A DNA stretch of 64,000 nt from NCBI GenBank assembly GCA_947585865.1, contig CANPXH010000012.1:1-64000 (forward strand), read 5' to 3'. A program made the translations under genes and the position numbers. Every line of letters begins with the position of its first letter. The stretch's first letter is position 1. Positions 1 through 8,800 of the stretch are shown piece by piece. The notes beneath the pieces were generated by a model that was not told the origin of the DNA, ran no database searches, and saw only the letters and a list, made by a program, of their open reading frames with translations. Source of the DNA: an uncultured Clostridia bacterium. GTDB taxonomy: Bacteria; Bacillota; Clostridia; Lachnospirales; CAG-274.

Positions 1-74
1 GCTGAATACAAAGGCTTTGGCAAAAGCCGTCGGTTATGAGTACGTAGCGAAAGCGTAGTACGAATATCCTTGAC
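1..74. repeat. Dispersed structured repeat, copy A (cut by window edge)
   Basis: First of four copies of an element of about 65-75 bases (others near 16.2, 22.36 and 22.85 kb). It starts with GAATACAAAGG, then a short hairpin GGCTTT-GGCA-AAAGCC, then a longer imperfect hairpin closed by a GC-GAAA-GC loop, and ends at AATATCCTTGAC. This copy lies just downstream of the antiporter gene and probably starts before the window. The element has no coding capacity of its own. Confidence 0.75.
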
Positions 75-88
75 TTTGGCTCTATAAT

Positions 89-124
89 AAATGTTGGGGT
101 GGAAAGATACTCAACATTTTTTTT
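89..124 (+). terminator. Possible terminator hairpin
   Basis: AAATGTTG pairs with CAACATTT across a 15-base loop and is followed on the + strand by a run of eight T. It could end a transcript entering from the left, and read in reverse it may end the antiporter transcript. The loop is large and the stem short, so support is modest. Confidence 0.4.
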
Positions 125-1298
125 AATTTTTGCAAAGCAAATGCTTATATGATCTGTCTATACATATGGCGCCGAAGGGCGCAGTTATAAGTATGGCAAG
201 AACAGCTACCGTCAACACGGTATTTCCGCAGGAGAGACCCATTGAAAGGGGCAGCGAGCCTATTGCCGCCTGTACCGTTGCCTTAGGCGTATATGCAAGC
301 ATTGTAAAAAGCTTTTCTTTTTTGCTTAGGCCTGTGCCGAGCACCGATGTAAATACGCCGCACATTCTGAATATCAATGCGAATATAACTATTGCTATCG
401 CAGCCACGCCGGCACCGAGAGCATAGCTTATATCTACGGCGGCACCCACAAGAACAAAGAGCACTATCTCGCCAAAGCTCCACAGTCCGTTGTATACTTT
501 GGAAAGCTCTTTGGCTTCATATATATTTACTTTATTTATAATTATTCCCAATGTCATTACGGCAATTAATCCCGATATAGGTATATTATCAAGGATATCT
601 TCCAGGGCCGCCAGCAGGAAGGAAGTGCCGAGCATTATCATGACCTTTATGACGGTATTGCCTTTGATCCTTTTAAATAGCTGATCCAGCACGACTCCCA
701 CGGCTATTCCTAAAATTATGCCGAGTATTATCGAAACAGGTATTTTGGCAAACAGCGAAGGAGATATGCTGCCGCCTGATGCTGCGGTCAAAAGTGCCGT
801 AAATAACACTATAACAAAAATATCATCTACAGATGCACCTGCAAGTATCATCTGAGGTATGCCTTTTTTGACTCCGTACTTTTCTTCAATAAGCTTTATC
901 ATACGAGGAACCACAACAGCAGGCGAAACTGCCGCTATAACAGTTCCTATAAGTCCTGCTTCAACAGGCGTTACATCCAAAAGCCGTGGGGCGATAATAA
1001 GAGCACCGCATATTTCAAAGCAGGCAGGCACAAAGCACAGAAGAAGGGCGGAGCGCCCTACATTTTTTAAATCTTTTATGTCAAGAGTAAGCCCGGCTCT
1101 GGTAAGTATTATAATAAGGGCAAACTGCCTCAGATCACCTGATACATCCAGTATGCCTCCTTTCAATATATTAAAGGCATAAGGCCCTGCAAGTATCCCC
1201 ATGATCATCATACCTATAAGAGGAGGCAGCTTCAAAAGCCTGAATATATAACTGCCGATAAGTCCGAGGATCAGTATTATAGCCAGATCGGTAAGCAT
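123..1298 (-). CDS. Cation:proton antiporter family membrane protein, candidate fluoride exporter
   Basis: A 391-residue, almost wholly hydrophobic protein with about 11-12 membrane segments. It belongs to the CPA (Na+/H+ exchanger, NhaP/GerN-like) superfamily. The paired acidic residues expected in the transport core are D158-D159 (context ASVDDIFV), and the LPPLIGMMIMGILAGP stretch near residue 24 is typical of the first core helices. The ATG follows an AAGGTG ribosome site. The leader looks like a fluoride riboswitch, a class known to control fluoride exporters and some CPA-type antiporters, so fluoride export is the likely role. The transported ion cannot be read from the protein alone; Na+ or K+ exchange remains possible. 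The last codon is about 50 bases from repeat copy A. Confidence 0.85.
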   Translation of the reverse strand: MLTDLAIILILGLIGSYIFRLLKLPPLIGMMIMGILAGPYAFNILKGGILDVSGDLRQFALIIILTRAGLTLDIKDLKNVGRSALLLCFVPACFEICGALIIAPRLLDVTPVEAGLIGTVIAAVSPAVVVPRMIKLIEEKYGVKKGIPQMILAGASVDDIFVIVLFTALLTAASGGSISPSLFAKIPVSIILGIILGIAVGVVLDQLFKRIKGNTVIKVMIMLGTSFLLAALEDILDNIPISGLIAVMTLGIIINKVNIYEAKELSKVYNGLWSFGEIVLFVLVGAAVDISYALGAGVAAIAIVIFALIFRMCGVFTSVLGTGLSKKEKLFTMLAYTPKATVQAAIGSLPLSMGLSCGNTVLTVAVLAILITAPFGAICIDRSYKHLLCKN

Positions 1299-1325
1299 AT
1301 GATTTCACCTTGTTTCCTTTAAAAT

Positions 1326-1412
1326 TAAAAAAGCTGACAATACTTCCGTAAAACAGAAGTCATCAGCCAAAAGCGGTTTAGTCACAAGACAAGGGAGACA
1401 TTCATTCCCTAT
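1326..1412 (-). ncRNA. Fluoride riboswitch (crcB motif) with terminator
   Basis: Read on the - strand, the leader begins ATAGGGAATGAATG and later carries TAAACCGC and GGCTGATGACTTCTG. These match the conserved parts of the crcB/fluoride aptamer (5' AUAGG, the AACCGC-type strand, GCUGAUGAC near the 3' end) in the right order and spacing. The aptamer spans about 1354-1412. Its 3' end overlaps a terminator: GCTGA and ACTTC at 1356-1367 pair with GAAGT and TCAGC at 1333-1346, followed by six T. The two structures are exclusive, which is the expected ON-with-ligand design. Identification is by eye. Confidence 0.85.
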
Positions 1413-1417
1413 GATCA

Positions 1418-1446
1418 AGTATACCTCTTTTTTTGTTCTGTGTCAA
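1418..1446 (-). promoter_or_regulatory. Sigma-A-type promoter of the riboswitch-antiporter unit
   Basis: On the - strand TTGACA (1441-1446) and TATACT (1418-1423) are separated by exactly 17 bases. Transcription would begin near 1411, which places the aptamer at the very 5' end of the RNA. Confidence 0.8.
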
Positions 1447-1508
1447 CGTTTAAATATATAAACAGAATATTTTAAAAAAATATAAATATAATAATATGAG
1501 GTGATTTT

Positions 1509-4418
1509 ATGGCGGAACAAGGAAAGAGATCGGCTTGTATTACCATAGGCAGCAAGAATGTAGGCGGATTAACGGGAGAAGGAGTCATTGTGGGCATAAT
1601 AGATTCCGGGATAGAGTATACACACAGAGAATTCAGAGATCGTATAATTTATGTTTGGGATATACCGAATGAAAGGGTATATACCAAGGATGATATAGAC
1701 AGCGGAAATACAGAGCAGGGCGATACAAACGGCCACGGTACGGCAGTCGCAGGGATAGCCTGCGGAGAAAGAGGCGTTGCTTACAAGAGCTCCATAATAG
1801 CCGTTGTAATAAGGCGCAATTCTCAGGAGGACATTATGCGTGGCATAGAGTTTATAGCGGAGAAGGGCAAGGAATTGGATATGCCTGCCGTTATAAATAT
1901 ATCCTACGGTACGAACTCAGGCTCCCATAACGGACAGTCGGAATTTGAACGCTTTGTAGACAGGATATCCGGGGAATACAAGGTGGTTATCGTTGTTTCC
2001 TGCGGGAATGAAGGAGACAGATCTCATCACTACAGAGGACAAGGAAACAACGATGTGGAATTCAATATAGGAAACAGTCTGTCGTCTATACATATGGAGC
2101 TGTGGAAAAATTTTGTCGATGAATATACATATGAAATAGTGGCTCCCGATGGAGATACGGGAGGAACGCTTGATGAAAACAATAAGTATTTTGACTTTAT
2201 ATTAAATAAAACACAGGTCACTGTCACGATAAACGATCCTATGCCCAACAGAGTAGATCAAAGTATATACATAGATCTTAAGGGAATGCAGTTTGTGGAT
2301 GCGGGTATATGGAAGATAAGGGTAAGAGCCGTGAATACAGTACAAGACGGATACAGTATATGGATGCCCGTAGGCGAGGGAGTCGATGAAAATACAAAGT
2401 TTTTAGCCCCCGAAATAAAAACCACGCTTACTATACCTTCAACAGCGTACAGAGCCTTGTCAGTAGGAGCATATGATCCCGTAACAGGAGTAATAGCGCC
2501 GTTTTCGGGCAGAGGATATACCAGAGAGGTCGAGTATGTAAAGCCGGATATTGTGGCTCCCGGCGTAAATATTACTACAGCGGGGCTTGGAGGAGGATAT
2601 ACCACATTTACGGGCACAAGCGCAGCAGCGCCTTTTGTAAGCGGGGCAGCGGCTCTTCTTATGGAATGGGGGATAGTACAGGGCAATGATCCCAATATGT
2701 ACGGTGAAAGACTTAAGGCATATTTAAGACGGTATGCCGCAAGAGACAGAAGCATTTCATACCCTAACAGTAATTTCGGCTACGGAAAGCTATGCTTTAA
2801 AAATGTATATGACAATTTGATACCGATATCTGCCATGAAGGTCAACACACAAGAAAGTGAACAGGTATCCATAATTATAGAAAAAAACGAAGTGAATATA
2901 CTTGTGCTGGAAAATATGGGAGCAAAATTTTGCCCGTTGGAGTATGGAGATTATGTTATAGTATACATAGACAGAAGTGAGTATGAAAGAATGCTGACAA
3001 GCTCCAGTATGGGAAGAGGAGCCAGAGCATATACGCCGCTTTTAATGGGTATAATGGATGAACTCACAGATGCAGCCGATATTACTCTTGTTCAGGAACC
3101 GCCTCTTGAGCTGAGCGGCAGCAAGGTTCTCATAGCAATAATAGATACGGGCATTGATTACAATGACGAGGCTTTTAAATATGAAAACGGAGACAGCAGG
3201 ATATATTCCATATGGGTGCAAGACGAAGAGTATACAGATGAAAACAATAGCGTATGCTTTGGCAGGGAATATACAAATGCGGAAATTACAGCGGGCAATA
3301 TAAATGTGACGGATGAGGAAGGACATGGTACTGCCTTGGCAAAGACGGTGCTTCAGGCTGCCCCGGACAGCGAGCTTGTGATTGTAAAGCTCAAGGGCGC
3401 AAGCAATTATTACAGAGAGCGTATGGGCATATCAGAGGAGACCGTTGCCTTTGAATCCTCCGATGTGATGCTGGGCGTGGATTATGCTGTCGACAAGGCA
3501 AGAGAAGCAAGACGCCCTATATCCATACTTATAGCATTGGGAACGAATGAAGGGGGTCACGATGGCCAAACCTTTCTTGAAAAATACCTTTTGGACATAT
3601 CAGCCAAAACAGGTGTATGCATAACAGCGGCGGCGGGAAATGAAGCTCTTACACAACGGCACACCTCTTTTGAAATAGGCGAAAAGGGATACTATGATGT
3701 AGAGATAAGCATAGGTGAAAATGTTGAGGTTGCATCTATGTGGATGTGGAACAACATTGCGGACAGAGTTGATGTAGGTATAATCCCGCCTGTGGGAGAA
3801 AGCATAGGCAGGATCGAGGCAAGGAACAATTTTGTGGGAACATATTCCCTGCCGCTTATAGGCGCCGATGTTACAGTGGAATACAGGATACCGTTTTATC
3901 AGACTACGAGTCAGCTTACGATATTGAATATAAGACGGCCTATTGCAGGCGTGTGGAAAATAAGAGTATACGGAACATCTATATATTCCGTTATAGATTG
4001 CTGGCTGCCGATATCGAATCTTGTACCGAATACTGTTTTTTTATCCCCAAATACTTCATCGACCGTCACTGTGCCGGGAACTCTGTACGAGATAATTACA
4101 ATAGGAGCCTATGATTACAATGCAAGAGCAATGGTGCCCACATCGGGCAGAGGGCCTACACGATTTAATGTACTTAAGCCGGAACTGGCGGCACCGTCTA
4201 CGGGAGCAACAAGCATAAGTGCTGCCGTTACGGTGGGAGCGGCGGCTCTTCTTTTGCAATGGGGCATAATAAGAGGAAATGAATTCAATATGAATACAGC
4301 AACTATCAAATCCATGCTCATAAGAGGCGCCGAGCCCGTAGATGTATCCGAAATATATCCCAATAATCTGTGGGGATTCGGCGTATTGAATTTATATAAT
4401 ACATTCAGCAATATTTAA
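1509..4418 (+). CDS. Tandem S8 subtilase: active domain fused to a degenerate one (CspBA-like)
   Basis: A 969-residue protein made of two subtilisin-family domains, with no signal peptide. Domain 1 (about 15-440) has Asp32 (IIDSGIEY), His76 (NGHGT), the oxyanion Asn167 and Ser371 (GTSAAAPFVSG). A segment of about 95 residues (440-530) resembles a prodomain. Domain 2 (530-969) keeps Asp546 (IIDTGIDY), His606 (EGHGT) and Asn711, but its serine region is damaged: the 14-17 residues between AAP and the serine motif of domain 1 are missing, and the motif reads ATSISAAVTVG around Ser902. Domain 2 is therefore probably a pseudoprotease. Domain 1 lacks its own prodomain, because only some 20 residues precede the core; the ATG is fixed by a GAGGTGAT site. 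The plan recalls clostridial germination proteases (C. difficile CspBA), but the role here is inferred. Confidence 0.88.
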   Translation: MAEQGKRSACITIGSKNVGGLTGEGVIVGIIDSGIEYTHREFRDRIIYVWDIPNERVYTKDDIDSGNTEQGDTNGHGTAVAGIACGERGVAYKSSIIAVVIRRNSQEDIMRGIEFIAEKGKELDMPAVINISYGTNSGSHNGQSEFERFVDRISGEYKVVIVVSCGNEGDRSHHYRGQGNNDVEFNIGNSLSSIHMELWKNFVDEYTYEIVAPDGDTGGTLDENNKYFDFILNKTQVTVTINDPMPNRVDQSIYIDLKGMQFVDAGIWKIRVRAVNTVQDGYSIWMPVGEGVDENTKFLAPEIKTTLTIPSTAYRALSVGAYDPVTGVIAPFSGRGYTREVEYVKPDIVAPGVNITTAGLGGGYTTFTGTSAAAPFVSGAAALLMEWGIVQGNDPNMYGERLKAYLRRYAARDRSISYPNSNFGYGKLCFKNVYDNLIPISAMKVNTQESEQVSIIIEKNEVNILVLENMGAKFCPLEYGDYVIVYIDRSEYERMLTSSSMGRGARAYTPLLMGIMDELTDAADITLVQEPPLELSGSKVLIAIIDTGIDYNDEAFKYENGDSRIYSIWVQDEEYTDENNSVCFGREYTNAEITAGNINVTDEEGHGTALAKTVLQAAPDSELVIVKLKGASNYYRERMGISEETVAFESSDVMLGVDYAVDKAREARRPISILIALGTNEGGHDGQTFLEKYLLDISAKTGVCITAAAGNEALTQRHTSFEIGEKGYYDVEISIGENVEVASMWMWNNIADRVDVGIIPPVGESIGRIEARNNFVGTYSLPLIGADVTVEYRIPFYQTTSQLTILNIRRPIAGVWKIRVYGTSIYSVIDCWLPISNLVPNTVFLSPNTSSTVTVPGTLYEIITIGAYDYNARAMVPTSGRGPTRFNVLKPELAAPSTGATSISAAVTVGAAALLLQWGIIRGNEFNMNTATIKSMLIRGAEPVDVSEIYPNNLWGFGVLNLYNTFSNI

Positions 4419-4477
4419 ACTGTATTGTTTTTTTACAGCCTATCTTGTTTTACGATGCTTGCGAATACTTATTTATA

Positions 4478-4504
4478 AAGCGGGAGGCCAAAGGCCTCCC
4501 GCTT
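4478..4504. terminator. Bidirectional terminator-like hairpin
   Basis: A perfect 12-bp stem (AAGCGGGAGGCC with its complement) around an AAA loop, between the convergent subtilase and sstT genes. T-runs are weak on both sides. Confidence 0.7.
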
Positions 4505-4607
4505 AAATATGCATATATATCATACAAAATGATCGATCAAACGGTAATCTGTCAATATATTAAAGGATCGCAGCATTTCAATTTATACATATCGACTTTT
4601 GAATGTT

Positions 4608-5828
4608 TTAAAACTTGATCTCTTTTCCTTCCTTTTGCCATTCCATAAATTCTGCGGTAGCTGCAAAGAGCACATCGCCGGAAGAATTGATGGCCGTTTC
4701 AAGAGAATCCTGCACAACGCCTATTATAAAGCCAATGGCAACGGCCTGCATCGCTATATCATTGCTTATGCCCAAAAGCGAACAAGCCATAGGTATAAGA
4801 AGAAGAGAACCGCCTGCTACGCCTGAAGAACCGCAGGCGCCCAATGTAGCGATAACGCTTAATATAAATGCAGTGGGTATGTCCACATTCAAGCCTATGG
4901 TATTGGCTACGGCCAATGACATTACGGTGATCGTAATAGCGGCGCCGTCCATATTTATCGTTGCGCCAAGAGGTATTGAAACGGAATACATATCTCTGTC
5001 CAAGCCAAGATTTTCGCAAAGAGCCATATTTATGGGAATGTTTGCGGCAGAGCTTCTTGTAAAGAAGGCTGTAAGTCCGCTGTCCTTAAAGCATCTGAAT
5101 ACAAGGGGATAGGGATTTCTCTTAAGGCATATGGCCGCTATAAGAGGATCGACCACAAGTGCTACGGCAAGCATACAGCCTACAAGGAGAGCCAGGAGCT
5201 TACCGTATTGTGTGAATATGCTTAAGCCGTTGTCCGAAACAGACGTATACACAAGACCCATTATTCCAAAGGGAGCAAAGTTTATTATCCATTGAACGAC
5301 CTTTGTAACTGCGCCGGATATATCCTGCATCGTCTTTTTCGTATCGTCATTGGCTATGTGCTTAAGTGCAAGCCCAAGTATCACAGCCCATGTAAGAATA
5401 CCTGTGTAGTTGGCGTTTGCCATAGCGTCAACGGGATTTGATACCATATTCATAAGGAGAGTGTGGAGCACCTCTCCTATACCGCTTGGAGCAGCGCCGT
5501 CGGCAGTTTCTGAAAGAGTTAACGTTACGGGGAAAAGCTTGCTTCCCACTACGGCTACGAAGGCAGCCATAAGTGTACTGAGCATATATAGGAATATAAC
5601 TGTCCTAAAGCGCTTGCCTATGCCTTCGCCTGCGTTGGCAAGAGAGCTTATAACAAGCACAAATACAAGTATAGGCGCTATGGCCTTCAGTGCGCCAACA
5701 AAGATATCGCCCAGAAGGCCGAGTCCTATATTGGGCAGAGTAAGTGCAAGCACAGAGCCTATTATGAGGCCTATGAGTATTCGTATCACAAGGTTTGTTT
5801 CGCAATAGATCTTCCAAATTTTTTTCAT
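4608..5828 (-). CDS. sstT: Serine/threonine:sodium symporter SstT
   Basis: A 406-residue multi-spanning protein of the dicarboxylate/amino acid:cation symporter (DAACS) family. SstT-specific stretches include [20 protein letters not shown] near the N-terminus, the serine-rich [18 protein letters not shown] reentrant loop, [19 protein letters not shown], and [19 protein letters not shown] with GISNDIAM. It imports serine and threonine with Na+. I chose the ATG at 5828 because a GGAGAAAAACA site precedes it; a frame open 23 codons further upstream has no such site. It is a single-gene unit, divergent from the aldo/keto reductase gene. Confidence 0.93.
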   Translation of the reverse strand: MKKIWKIYCETNLVIRILIGLIIGSVLALTLPNIGLGLLGDIFVGALKAIAPILVFVLVISSLANAGEGIGKRFRTVIFLYMLSTLMAAFVAVVGSKLFPVTLTLSETADGAAPSGIGEVLHTLLMNMVSNPVDAMANANYTGILTWAVILGLALKHIANDDTKKTMQDISGAVTKVVQWIINFAPFGIMGLVYTSVSDNGLSIFTQYGKLLALLVGCMLAVALVVDPLIAAICLKRNPYPLVFRCFKDSGLTAFFTRSSAANIPINMALCENLGLDRDMYSVSIPLGATINMDGAAITITVMSLAVANTIGLNVDIPTAFILSVIATLGACGSSGVAGGSLLLIPMACSLLGISNDIAMQAVAIGFIIGVVQDSLETAINSSGDVLFAATAEFMEWQKEGKEIKF

Positions 5829-5971
5829 TGTTTTTCTCCTTCTCTTCGGTAAAGTAATGTGATAATTAATTATACTACATATTTTTGATTTTGTCATCTC
5901 AATTTTTTGCGTTGATGTATTTTTTTATATATGATATACTTATATCACCATCAATATAAGGGGGATCGTAT

Positions 5972-7087
5972 ATGAAAAAATTAGGCTTTGGGTTTATGCG
6001 GCTGCCGCTCAATGATACAGGGGATCAGACCAATATCGATCTGGAAAAGGTAAAGACTATGGTCGATATGTTTATGGACAGCGGATTTAATTATTTTGAT
6101 ACTGCATATCCCTATCATGGTGAAAAAAGTGAAGAGGCATTAAGAAAGGCTCTTGTGGAAAGATATCCCAGAGACAGCTTTCTTATCGCCGATAAAATGC
6201 CTACGGTAAGGGTAACAGGCAGCGAAGACTACCCCATATTTTTTGAAAAGCAGCTAGAACGCTGCAAAGTGGAATACTTTGACTATTATCTTTTCCACAA
6301 TATATGGAAGAGAAGCTATGAGGAGACTGAAAATTACGGCGGCTTTGATTTTATAAAGGAAAAGATCAAGGAAGGCAAAATAAAGCATTTCGGCTTTTCG
6401 TTCCACGATGAGCCAAAGCTTTTGGATAAGGTGCTTACAAGGCATCCCGAAGTGGAATTTGTACAATTGCAGATCAATTATTTAGACTGGAAAAGCCCAA
6501 GCGTGCGTTCCGAGGAATGCTACAATGTGGCTAAAAAACACGGCAAGCCTATAATCGTTATGGAGCCTAACAAGGGCGGAAGCCTTATATCATTGCCGAA
6601 GGAAGCCGAAAAGCTGTTGAGAGAGTATTCCCCTAACAGTTCAAATGCATCATGGGCCATGAGATTTTGCGCCTCTTTGGAAGGCGTAATGCTTGTGCTG
6701 AGCGGTATGAGCAGCATAGAGCAGATGAAAGACAACATCGGCTTTATGGATGATTTAAAACCGCTAAACGACGAAGAAATGAAACTAATCGAGAGAGTAA
6801 GGCATATATTGGAGAAAAATGCTGCCATAGGCTGTACAAAGTGCCGCTACTGCACGGAAGACTGTCCTATGAATATACCTATTCCCGAATATTTTTCCGC
6901 CTACAATACATATCAGATGACTCATAATATGGGCAATGCGGGAATGTATTACAGAAGGTATGCCAATGGCAGAAGTCTTGCATCTCAGTGCGTGAAGTGC
7001 GGAAACTGCGAAAGGCACTGTCCTCAGCATCTGGAAATAAGAAAGCTGCTCAGTGAAACGGCAGAGCTTTTTGAGGTAAAGAAATAA
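5972..7087 (+). CDS. Aldo/keto reductase with C-terminal 4Fe-4S domain
   Basis: 371 residues. Residues 1-280 form an aldo/keto reductase barrel with the catalytic set Asp43, Tyr48 (FDTAYPYHG), Lys75 (IADKMP) and His109 (YLFHN). Residues 285-355 carry two CxxCxxCxxxCP ferredoxin-type motifs (Cys288/291/294/298 and Cys340/343/346/350), which probably bind two 4Fe-4S clusters. This architecture is common in anaerobic Firmicutes and suggests electron exchange between NAD(P)H and a low-potential partner. The substrate is unknown. AGGGGGAT precedes the ATG. No operon partner is seen. Confidence 0.9.
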   Translation: MKKLGFGFMRLPLNDTGDQTNIDLEKVKTMVDMFMDSGFNYFDTAYPYHGEKSEEALRKALVERYPRDSFLIADKMPTVRVTGSEDYPIFFEKQLERCKVEYFDYYLFHNIWKRSYEETENYGGFDFIKEKIKEGKIKHFGFSFHDEPKLLDKVLTRHPEVEFVQLQINYLDWKSPSVRSEECYNVAKKHGKPIIVMEPNKGGSLISLPKEAEKLLREYSPNSSNASWAMRFCASLEGVMLVLSGMSSIEQMKDNIGFMDDLKPLNDEEMKLIERVRHILEKNAAIGCTKCRYCTEDCPMNIPIPEYFSAYNTYQMTHNMGNAGMYYRRYANGRSLASQCVKCGNCERHCPQHLEIRKLLSETAELFEVKK

Positions 7088-7448
7088 AGGCTGATGTGTT
7101 AAATTTGTGTTTAACGTAGAAGAACGACCCTTCCACCATGCTGCGCATGGTCCCCCTCCCCTCCGACGCTGACGCTAGGGGAGGTCATTTACCGCAAAGG
7201 CTGTGACGGCAACTTAGTTGTTGTTTTTATAAGTAAACAAGCTACTTTGAAAGGCACTTACCTAAAGCTCCCCTAATCAGGGGAGCTGTCAGCCGCAGCA
7301 AAAGCTTATATAAAAATAGCTGTGAGCGGGGCTGACTGAGAGGTCGAACCTATTCTTATAAACAAAAATTTATCAATTTATCAAAAAGAAACACAAAAGT
7401 CCGTTTTCTTTAAAGTTTAATGCGGTATTTTTTTATATTATGGTTTTA
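7088..7448. repeat. Non-coding block of palindromes (probable interspersed repeat)
   Basis: This 361-base gap holds no plausible gene. It contains a near-palindrome ACCATG-CTGCG-CATGGT (about 7135-7151), an inverted repeat CCTCCCCT/AGGGGAGG around 7155-7183, and a perfect 9-bp hairpin AGCTCCCCT-AATC-AGGGGAGCT (7266-7287), followed by CTGTCAGC and later GCTGACTGAGAGGTCG. Such modules are familiar as dispersed intergenic repeats in Clostridia. Only one copy is present here, so the repeat status is inferred. It lies between convergent genes. Confidence 0.5.
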
Positions 7449-8630
7449 TTATGATATTATAATATCAAGTATCCTATGGGCTGCCTCATCCTTGCTCATG
7501 ATAGGCAGTTCTATTGTATCATTTTCAGTTATTATTGTAATAACATTTGTATCCGTGCCGAAGCCTGCGCCTTTTACATTGAGATTATTGGCAACTATCA
7601 TATCGGCATTTTTGCTCTTTAGCTTTTTTGCTGAGTTTTCGATAAGATTTTCGGTCTCCATACTGAATCCGCATATATACCGATCTTCTTTGTTTTCGCC
7701 GATATACTTAAGTATATCGTTTGTTCTCTTAAGGCTTATATCCATATCACTGTCGCTTTTCTTTATTTTATTTTTGGCTGCAGTTACGGGAGTATAGTCG
7801 GCAACGGCAGCAGCCATCACAATTATATTTGAATTTTTGTATTCGGATATTACAGCGTTATACATATCTTCGGAGCTTTTTACATCGATCACTTTCACAA
7901 AGGGCGGGGGAGCAATGTCCATATGTCCTGCTATAAGAGTAACCTCGGCGCCTCTTTGCATAGCTGCTCTTGCTATAGCGCAGCCCATTTTTCCCGTAGA
8001 ATGATTTGTGATATACCTTACGGGATCGATAGCTTCCATAGTGGCTCCTGAAGTAACAATGACTTTTTTGCCCGACATATCTTTATTAAAGGCCAATTCT
8101 TTGTATACATATTCCGCTATATCTTCGGGCTCCGGCATTTTGCCTTTGCCTATATCGCCGCAGGCCAAAAGACCCTCGGTAGGTTCTATGAATTTATAGC
8201 CGAAGCTTTTAAGCTTTTCTATATTGCTTTGTACAATAGGATTTTCATACATAGAGGTATTCATGGCAGGAGAAATGTATACCGGGCATCGGCATGCCAT
8301 AACAGTCGTGGAAAGCATATCATCGGCTATGCCGTTTGCTATCTTTCCTATTATATTTGCAGTGGCCGGAGCTATTATTACCATATCCGCTTTTTTTGCA
8401 AGGGAAATATGCTTTACTTCATACTGTATGTTTTTGTCAAAGGTATCGATAATGCACTTATTTCCCGTAAGCCTTTCAAATGTAAGGGGCGCTATTATCT
8501 CTGTGGCATTTTTTGTCATAATGACATTTACATCACAGTTTTGTTTTTTAAGCATATGTGCAAGAGTAGCTGCCTTATATGCGGCTATTGAGCCTGTTAC
8601 TCCCATTATGACCGTTTTTCCTGTAAGCAT
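7449..8630 (-). CDS. coaBC: Bifunctional phosphopantothenoylcysteine decarboxylase / phosphopantothenate-cysteine ligase CoaBC
   Basis: 393 residues, usual length for CoaBC. It makes 4'-phosphopantetheine for coenzyme A in two steps. The N-terminal flavin domain (about 1-185) has GVTGSIAAYKA, the active His region (HISLAKKADM), PAMNTSMYENP and the CoaC cysteine loop GLLACGDIGKGKMPEP. The C-terminal ligase domain has VTSGATMEAIDPVRYITNHS, STGKMG and AAAVADYTP. I use ATG 8630, eight bases after AGGAG; a TTG three codons earlier is too close to that site. It is divergent from the putative pantothenate transporter and coaX, making a CoA supply locus. Confidence 0.95.
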   Translation of the reverse strand: MLTGKTVIMGVTGSIAAYKAATLAHMLKKQNCDVNVIMTKNATEIIAPLTFERLTGNKCIIDTFDKNIQYEVKHISLAKKADMVIIAPATANIIGKIANGIADDMLSTTVMACRCPVYISPAMNTSMYENPIVQSNIEKLKSFGYKFIEPTEGLLACGDIGKGKMPEPEDIAEYVYKELAFNKDMSGKKVIVTSGATMEAIDPVRYITNHSTGKMGCAIARAAMQRGAEVTLIAGHMDIAPPPFVKVIDVKSSEDMYNAVISEYKNSNIIVMAAAVADYTPVTAAKNKIKKSDSDMDISLKRTNDILKYIGENKEDRYICGFSMETENLIENSAKKLKSKNADMIVANNLNVKGAGFGTDTNVITIITENDTIELPIMSKDEAAHRILDIIIS

Positions 8631-8670
8631 TGTATGCAACTCCTTTCATTTCATATAATAACATTTATTG

Positions 8671-8800
8671 TTGCATTTTTCAATAGAATGATATATAATG
8701 ATTGAGTAAAAAAATAAATGCGCTGCATCCAGCTTTAAGTAAAACACAGTTGCGATCTCTGGCTTCTGTGCAGTGGAGCGGCAGCAAGGAGGAATTTAAT
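8671..8800 (+). promoter_or_regulatory. Promoter and leader of the transporter-coaX unit
   Basis: TTGCAT (8671-8676), a 17-base spacer and TATAAT (8694-8699) form a good sigma-A promoter. About 95 bases of leader follow before the gene, with short complementary GCTGC/GCAGC segments. I could not match the leader to a known riboswitch. Confidence 0.6.

Noticed and set aside
7335..7352. GAGGTCGAACC resembling a tRNA T-loop
   Set aside because: No acceptor stem, anticodon arm or CCA-proximal pairing around it; it is the end of the palindrome block.
8702..8800. Upstream extension of the ECF S-component gene
   Set aside because: It would start inside the promoter's transcribed leader without a ribosome site; ATG 8801 has AAGGAGGAAT.
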